From JALNZF01 sp964447405 (lineage in GTDB: Bacteria > Nitrospirota > UBA9217), in assembly GCA_964447405.1 (NCBI GenBank), contig CAYUSP010000007.1:1-64000 (forward strand): a DNA stretch of 64,000 bases, given 5' to 3'. Below, in pieces: positions 59,145 through 64,000 of the stretch. The position numbers were made by a program, and so were the translations under genes. Each line of letters starts with the position of its first letter. Position 1 is the stretch's first letter. The notes below the pieces were generated by a model that ran no database searches, was not told the origin of the DNA, and was given only the letters and a program-made list of their open reading frames with translations.

Positions 59145-61334
59145 ATGATCGCACGTTTGTTTTTAACCGTAGTACTGTCTCACTTTCTTTTGGGCTGCGT
59201 TCTTCAGACTTCGCAACACTCCTCCTATTGCGAACTGCTTCAGGTAAAACCGACTCTTCATCCAGCCCGCGAGTCCAAGCCATATCTCGGGATATATATG
59301 GCGCCGAAGAAGCTGGAGCCTTCGGTGCGGCCCTGTGCCCATGATCACTTTGTTCAGGCTGCAGGGATCATCAACAATTCACCAGCCGCGAAAGCGGGCC
59401 TCAAGACCGACGATATCATTCTGACATTGAACGGGCAGGCCATGTGCGGGGAAGCCGGGCGTGTTGTCGCATTATTTAAAAAAAATGTTGAGAGTCAGGT
59501 TCCCGGAGTTCCGGTCCGTATCGAGTTTCTGCGAAACAGCGAAAAGCTCGTTCTCATGGTTTCCCTGGAGAGACGCCCGATTCATGACCAGCCGGAAGCC
59601 AGGCATCCGGAGATGGAGCAATGCCCGGAGCGCGAATCCATGCTGGAGAGCGACCTGCGAACAAGAGGTTCGTTGTCTGCATTTCATGATGTCACCGACG
59701 GTTTGTATGTGCGGTCGAATGTTGTGCATAATCCCGGGTCAACGGATGAACTAAAATTCCATCCGCTCCAACTGAACGAGGTTACCTATCTGCTGAGGCA
59801 TCCCCTTCAGTCCGGAGCCGTCGGACGGGAGCTCTCAGATAGAACCAGCGCCCCGCTCCTGGAGTTGAACTGGAAAGGAGGCGAACTTCTTTCTCGTGCC
59901 GCGGCGCTTCTTGACATTGCCGTGTCCCCGCAGCAAAGCCCTTGCGAGATCAGTTTTCCAGCGCTTCTGCAGCTCATGGAGGAAACGAGAAGCAGGATTG
60001 ACAACGCGCTGGGGAATCTTACCCTGGAAGACAAGCTTCTTCTGCAGAACAAGGCCTTCGATCCCGCGGACGATGAAAAATGGAACCAGGTCCTGGAACT
60101 GTCTCTGAAAGTTAATCGCGCGAAGCTTCTGAATGCCGTCTCCCCCCTGTTCGCATTTCTTACGCAAGACAACCTTGTGGTTTTAAAAAAGGACATCAGA
60201 AACAGATTCGGAGATGTTAGCCGGCCCGTATTGTATGAAGCTGCTGCTTCTTTCGGCAAGGTCATAGTCGGCGGGACCGGTCCGAACACCTACACGGAGG
60301 ACGCCGCGCTAATTCTTGATCTGGGCGGCGATGATCTGTACCTGAACAACGCGGGCGGTACCCGGCCAGGCATGCCGCTCGCCTTGGTTCTCGACTGGGG
60401 GGGCGATGACCGCTACGTGAGCAGAGAAAACTTCTCGCAGGGCGCGGGGCTCCTCGGCAGCGGCATTCTGATCGATCTTGGCGGCAGGGACACGTTCATG
60501 TCCCGCGATGGCAGCCAGGGCGCCGGCTTCTGGGGCATTGGTTTTTTGTATCATGGCGACGGGAATGCCACGTACAGCGCGAGAAAGTTTTCGCAGGGCA
60601 CGAGCCAGATGGGCATCGGCATCCTGGCACAGGGCAGGGGGGATGATCGCTATCTCTGCTCCTACGCAGGGCAGGGGCTTGGTCTGTTCGGCGGCGCGGG
60701 GATGTTGTTCGATAAGGGAGGCAATGACCTCTATCAACTTGGAGGCCTGGTGCCGGATTTGCGCGACCCGGCAAAGGCGACCCAGAGCTTTGGACAGGGG
60801 TTCGGCATGGGCTCCCGGGCGGACAAGGACAAGAATGGCGTTCCCGGAGGCATCGGCATGCTGATCGATATCCAGGGCGACGATGAGTATATTGCCGATT
60901 ATTTTGCCCAGGGTGCGTCCTATTATTACAGCCTCGGCATCCTCGATGACCATTCAGGCAATGACCAATACTTTTCCGGCCGCTATACCCAGGGCGCGGG
61001 GATCCATTCTTCGGTAGGCGTGCTCATCGATCGCGTCGGCAATGATCGCTACTATGCGTCAGTCGGCGTAGGCCAGGGTATGGGCCATGATTTTGGAGCC
61101 GGCTTTCTTGAGGATGATGGAGGTGATGACCAGTATTACGGAGGGACGCTGGTGCAGGGCGCGGCAACGAATGAAAGTCTCGGCATTCTCTTTGATGATG
61201 TTGGAGAGGACCGCCATGCATTCAATGGAGCAGGCCACGGTCATGCCGATGACAAGACAGGCATGGGGATCGCGATACACAAGAGAAGCCGGGCCGGCGT
61301 ATCTTCCATTCTGATAGGGAATGGCAAAGAATAA
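59145..61334 (+). CDS. Lipoprotein with PDZ domain and Gly-Asp-rich repeats
   Basis: A 729-residue protein from ATG 59145. The lipoprotein signal is MIARLFLTVVLSHFLLGC (LLGC). A PDZ-like domain (about 50-140: GIYMAPKKLEPSVRP, AAGIINNSPAAKAGLKTDDIILTLNGQ) precedes a helical region (about 200-380). From about 390 there are about 11 repeats of GG(D/N)DxY...QGxG type (GGDDRYVSRENFSQGAGLLG and relatives), which could form a beta-solenoid binding Ca2+. It probably works in the envelope with the PLA2-like protein. The function is unknown. Confidence 0.7.
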   Translation: MIARLFLTVVLSHFLLGCVLQTSQHSSYCELLQVKPTLHPARESKPYLGIYMAPKKLEPSVRPCAHDHFVQAAGIINNSPAAKAGLKTDDIILTLNGQAMCGEAGRVVALFKKNVESQVPGVPVRIEFLRNSEKLVLMVSLERRPIHDQPEARHPEMEQCPERESMLESDLRTRGSLSAFHDVTDGLYVRSNVVHNPGSTDELKFHPLQLNEVTYLLRHPLQSGAVGRELSDRTSAPLLELNWKGGELLSRAAALLDIAVSPQQSPCEISFPALLQLMEETRSRIDNALGNLTLEDKLLLQNKAFDPADDEKWNQVLELSLKVNRAKLLNAVSPLFAFLTQDNLVVLKKDIRNRFGDVSRPVLYEAAASFGKVIVGGTGPNTYTEDAALILDLGGDDLYLNNAGGTRPGMPLALVLDWGGDDRYVSRENFSQGAGLLGSGILIDLGGRDTFMSRDGSQGAGFWGIGFLYHGDGNATYSARKFSQGTSQMGIGILAQGRGDDRYLCSYAGQGLGLFGGAGMLFDKGGNDLYQLGGLVPDLRDPAKATQSFGQGFGMGSRADKDKNGVPGGIGMLIDIQGDDEYIADYFAQGASYYYSLGILDDHSGNDQYFSGRYTQGAGIHSSVGVLIDRVGNDRYYASVGVGQGMGHDFGAGFLEDDGGDDQYYGGTLVQGAATNESLGILFDDVGEDRHAFNGAGHGHADDKTGMGIAIHKRSRAGVSSILIGNGKE

Positions 61335-61358
61335 ATCGAATGCCTCAGCCAGCGGTAT

Positions 61359-64000
61359 TTACGCCCATCTCCTCATAAGCCACTTTCTGCTCTCTTCCAA
61401 CAAGAGAATTGCCGGTGCAAAAGAGGCGAGGATCATCCATTCCCGGAAATCGAGCGGGGCGAGGCCGAAGATGCGCTGCAGCAAGGGAGTATAGATGAGC
61501 AGAGCCAGGATGGCGAGTTCCGCGGCGATGCCCCACAGTACCAGCTTGTTCGAAAGCAATCCCGATCGGAAAACAGACTCCCGATCGGTCCTGCAGGCGA
61601 AAACATTGCCGACCTGGCTCGCCACGATGCCCGCAAGGGTCATCGTCGTTGCTGCTGTATAGAGAGGCCCCGAATCCGCCATGGCCATTCCCGGCCGCCA
61701 TCCTGTTTGCCAGTAGATGAAGAAGAATCCCGCCAGGGATAAGGCTGCCTCGATGGGCCCCAGAAAACAGTATGCCCTCAGGAGAAGAGGCAAATCCAGG
61801 AGCCTCTTGTTCTGCGCCCGGGGAGGATGGTCCATGATTCCGCGCTCCGGCGGCTCTGTGCCAAGACCGAGAGCAGGTACCAGGTCCGTGCCGAGGTCCA
61901 CTGCCAGGATCTGCATCACGGTAAGCGGGAGGGGTATCTTGAAGAGGACGAAGGCGATAAACGGTATGACCTCGGGGATGTTGCTGGCAAAGATGTAGGT
62001 CACGAATTTTTTAATGTTCGCGTACACTGCCCGTCCTTCTTCAATGGCGGACACGATGGACGCGAAATTGTCGTCAATGAGGATCATGGCCGCCGCTTCT
62101 TTAGCCACATCGGAACCGCGTTTCCCCATGGCAACGCCGATGTCTGCTTTTTTCAGCGCCGGGGCATCGTTCACGCCGTCTCCGGTAACCGCGACGACTT
62201 CGCCCTGGTCTTTCAGTGCCGCGACGATCCGCATCTTGTGCTCCGGCGAGACGCGTGCGAACAGCACTTCTTTGCCGAGCATCTCCTTCAGCATTGCGTC
62301 GTTGGCATTCGCCAGCTCATGTCCGGTCACTACGCGAGGATCATCCGTGCGTACGAGCCCGATCTTCCTCGCGATCGCGAGGGCGGTAAGCCCGTAATCG
62401 CCGGTGATCATGATTGTCTTTATCCCCGCGCGGCGGCACTTTTCCAGCGCCGCAGGCACTTCCGGCCGCGGCGGGTCCATCATGCCGATCAGTCCCACGA
62501 AGACCAGGTCCTTTTCCGTGTTCTCAACGCTGAATCCTTCTGAAAAATCCAGGCTCCGCTTCGCGATGCAGAGGACGCGGAGCCCTTCCCCCGCCATGAT
62601 GTCATTGTGCGACAGGATATCCGCGCGAAGGGCTGCTGTCAGCGGTTCGACATGTCCGTTGATGAGGATTTGCGCGCAAACGTCCAGTGTCTCGGCAGGC
62701 GCACCTTTGACAAGGGCAACAGTGGTACCGTCGATCCGGTTGATGGTCGACATTCTTTTTCTGACGGATTCAAAAGGAAGGTGTCCGATCCGGGGAAGGG
62801 CCGCGATCCGAGCGGCAACATCGATGCCGCTTTTAGCAGCAACGACGAGCATGGCTCCCTCCGTGGGATCGCCAAGGATCGACCATTGGTCCCCGGCGGT
62901 GCGCGGAGGGACCAGGCTCGAATTGTTGCACAGAGCGCAGACGTCGAAGAGTTGATACAGGCCGTGGCCCCGCATTTCTTCCTGAGAGAGGGGTACTCCC
63001 TGCATATGAAAATTCCCGGCCGGTTCATACCTGGTGCCGCTCACTTCCAGCATGTTCCCGTTCACCCACAACTTCGTAACCGTCATTTCATTGGTTGTGA
63101 GGGTCCCGGTCTTGTCCGTGCAGATGACGGTGGTGCATCCAAGTGTTTCGACGGAGGAAAGGCGCTTCACCAGTACATTTTTTTTCGCCATCCGCTGGAC
63201 CGCCATGGCGAGTGAAAGCGATACCGTGGGCAGCAGCCCCTCCGGCACATTGGCAACGATGATCCCGATGGCGAAAAGGAATGCCGCGGCAAAACCCAGC
63301 TTGCCGACGAAAGTCCCGACCATGAAAAAGAGGACGCCCATGGTTACGGCAATGATCGTAACGATCCGGGTCACTTTTTCGATCTCCAGCTGCAGCGGAC
63401 TTTTTTCATCCTTCAACTCCTGAGTGAGCGAGGCGATACGGCCGATCTCCGTATGCATGCCTGTGGCGATGACCGCGGCTTTCCCTGCGCCTGAAGAAAC
63501 GGTCGTTCCCGCAAAGACCAGATTGGGGAGTTCCGCCCAGAGGAAATTCATCCCCCTAGTCACTGCTTCGGCTGTTTTGTGGATCGGCTTTGATTCGCCG
63601 GTCAGGGTGGAGTTGTCGATTCTCATGCCGGATGCTTCGATAAGGCGCGCGTCCGCAGGCACGGCATCTCCCTCTTCCAGAAGGATGATGTCGCCTGGTA
63701 CGAGCGTGGTGGCAGGCACTTCCCGCTCCATGCCGTTGCGCAGAACGCGGGTCGTCCGCGGCAGGAGGCGCTTGAGCGCATCCAGTGCGCGCTCTGCCTT
63801 GTATTCCTGCCAAAAGCTAAAGACCGCATTAATGATGATGACGCAGAATATGGCCCAGCCGAGCTCCGGCATATCGGCTATGAACGAGAGCCCACCTCCG
63901 GCCCAGAGCAGCAGGGCGAGCATGTTCGTGAGGTTTCCGGTAAAGCGCACGATAAGCGGTTTTCCCCTGACCTGCTTCAGCACATTGGGGCCGAATCGTT
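61359..64000 (-). CDS. Cation-translocating P-type ATPase (truncated at window edge)
   Basis: About 880 residues are visible; the frame continues past base 64000 (RFGPNVLKQVRGKPL is an internal N-terminal segment, so the start is outside). Landmarks are present: TLTGES (actuator), CTDKTGTLTTNEMTVTKLW (phosphorylation site DKTGT), PFESVRKRMSTI, KGAPAE and VAVTGDGVNDAPALKKADIGVAM. The C-terminal part has the six membrane segments of P2-type pumps (for example IPLPLTVMQILAVDLGTDLVPALGLG). It belongs to the Ca2+/Na+-type P2 group; the ion cannot be fixed by sequence alone. Confidence 0.93.
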   Translation of the reverse strand, partial: RFGPNVLKQVRGKPLIVRFTGNLTNMLALLLWAGGGLSFIADMPELGWAIFCVIIINAVFSFWQEYKAERALDALKRLLPRTTRVLRNGMEREVPATTLVPGDIILLEEGDAVPADARLIEASGMRIDNSTLTGESKPIHKTAEAVTRGMNFLWAELPNLVFAGTTVSSGAGKAAVIATGMHTEIGRIASLTQELKDEKSPLQLEIEKVTRIVTIIAVTMGVLFFMVGTFVGKLGFAAAFLFAIGIIVANVPEGLLPTVSLSLAMAVQRMAKKNVLVKRLSSVETLGCTTVICTDKTGTLTTNEMTVTKLWVNGNMLEVSGTRYEPAGNFHMQGVPLSQEEMRGHGLYQLFDVCALCNNSSLVPPRTAGDQWSILGDPTEGAMLVVAAKSGIDVAARIAALPRIGHLPFESVRKRMSTINRIDGTTVALVKGAPAETLDVCAQILINGHVEPLTAALRADILSHNDIMAGEGLRVLCIAKRSLDFSEGFSVENTEKDLVFVGLIGMMDPPRPEVPAALEKCRRAGIKTIMITGDYGLTALAIARKIGLVRTDDPRVVTGHELANANDAMLKEMLGKEVLFARVSPEHKMRIVAALKDQGEVVAVTGDGVNDAPALKKADIGVAMGKRGSDVAKEAAAMILIDDNFASIVSAIEEGRAVYANIKKFVTYIFASNIPEVIPFIAFVLFKIPLPLTVMQILAVDLGTDLVPALGLGTEPPERGIMDHPPRAQNKRLLDLPLLLRAYCFLGPIEAALSLAGFFFIYWQTGWRPGMAMADSGPLYTAATTMTLAGIVASQVGNVFACRTDRESVFRSGLLSNKLVLWGIAAELAILALLIYTPLLQRIFGLAPLDFREWMILASFAPAILLLEESRKWLMRRWA

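Noticed and set aside
1..64000. CRISPR array or rRNA operon
   Set aside because: No regularly spaced direct repeats of 24-40 bp and no rRNA-like stretches were seen.

Overview
The window reads as a chromosomal segment of an anaerobic or microaerophilic Gram-negative-type bacterium. I would place it near Nitrospirota or a deltaproteobacterium-like lineage. The reasons are the gene mix (split transketolase, PPi-type phosphofructokinase, DUF4388/roadblock response regulator, heme- and Cys-rich sensor kinases, many lipoproteins) and the GC-rich core genes. This assignment rests on gene style only. No rRNA or other marker is present to settle it.

Layout. (1) 1-11.3 kb is an AT-richer defence-like island: an EEP-fold nuclease, a MazG-like pyrophosphohydrolase, an HSDR-type nuclease, an HNH nuclease remnant, a DUF2075 NTPase fused to a nuclease-like N-terminus and an S24/LexA-like C-terminus, two adjacent unknown proteins that each end in a PD-(D/E)XK-like motif (5528-9064), and a BglII-like endonuclease cut off by a RAYT transposase element with perfect 21-bp inverted ends. 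A frameshifted PfkB kinase and a Phd/VapC toxin-antitoxin pair follow. (2) 12.4-12.7 kb holds tRNA-Leu(CAA) and a duplicated copy of its 3' end plus terminator. (3) 12.9-32.9 kb is mostly core: transketolase halves, ftsE-ftsX-envC-like-ctpA-like (division and murein hydrolysis), groES-groEL under a CIRCE operator, a DUF1848 protein, a methyltransferase, an SDR, a BFD-like ferredoxin, a lipoprotein, a D-Ala-D-Ala carboxypeptidase, uup, and a two-component system with an NtrC-type regulator. (4) 33.0-37.0 kb is a second accessory stretch: a two-gene module with QxGGD-type motifs, a seven-zinc-finger plus Vsr/DUF559-like nuclease, a surface-protein remnant and a PIN/RHH toxin-antitoxin pair. The genes are separated by related attC-like hairpins, so it may be an integron cassette cluster. 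(5) 37.1-64 kb returns to chromosomal genes: a zinc-ribbon SDR, a large beta-propeller lipoprotein, a sigma-54-driven regulator, dus, moaC, moaA, PPi-PFK, a ferritin-like protein, a heme-sensing histidine kinase operon, a nuclease-XPD helicase, a PLA2-like lipoprotein, a PDZ/repeat lipoprotein and the start of a P-type cation ATPase.

A cross-cutting feature is the transcription start architecture. At least five or six genes have a -10 element (TATAAT-like) ending only 5-9 nt before the ATG, with no Shine-Dalgarno sequence, which implies leaderless mRNAs. The best candidates for an undescribed system are the 5528-9064 nuclease pair, the 33093-34326 pair, and the zinc-finger nuclease inside the attC-like array.
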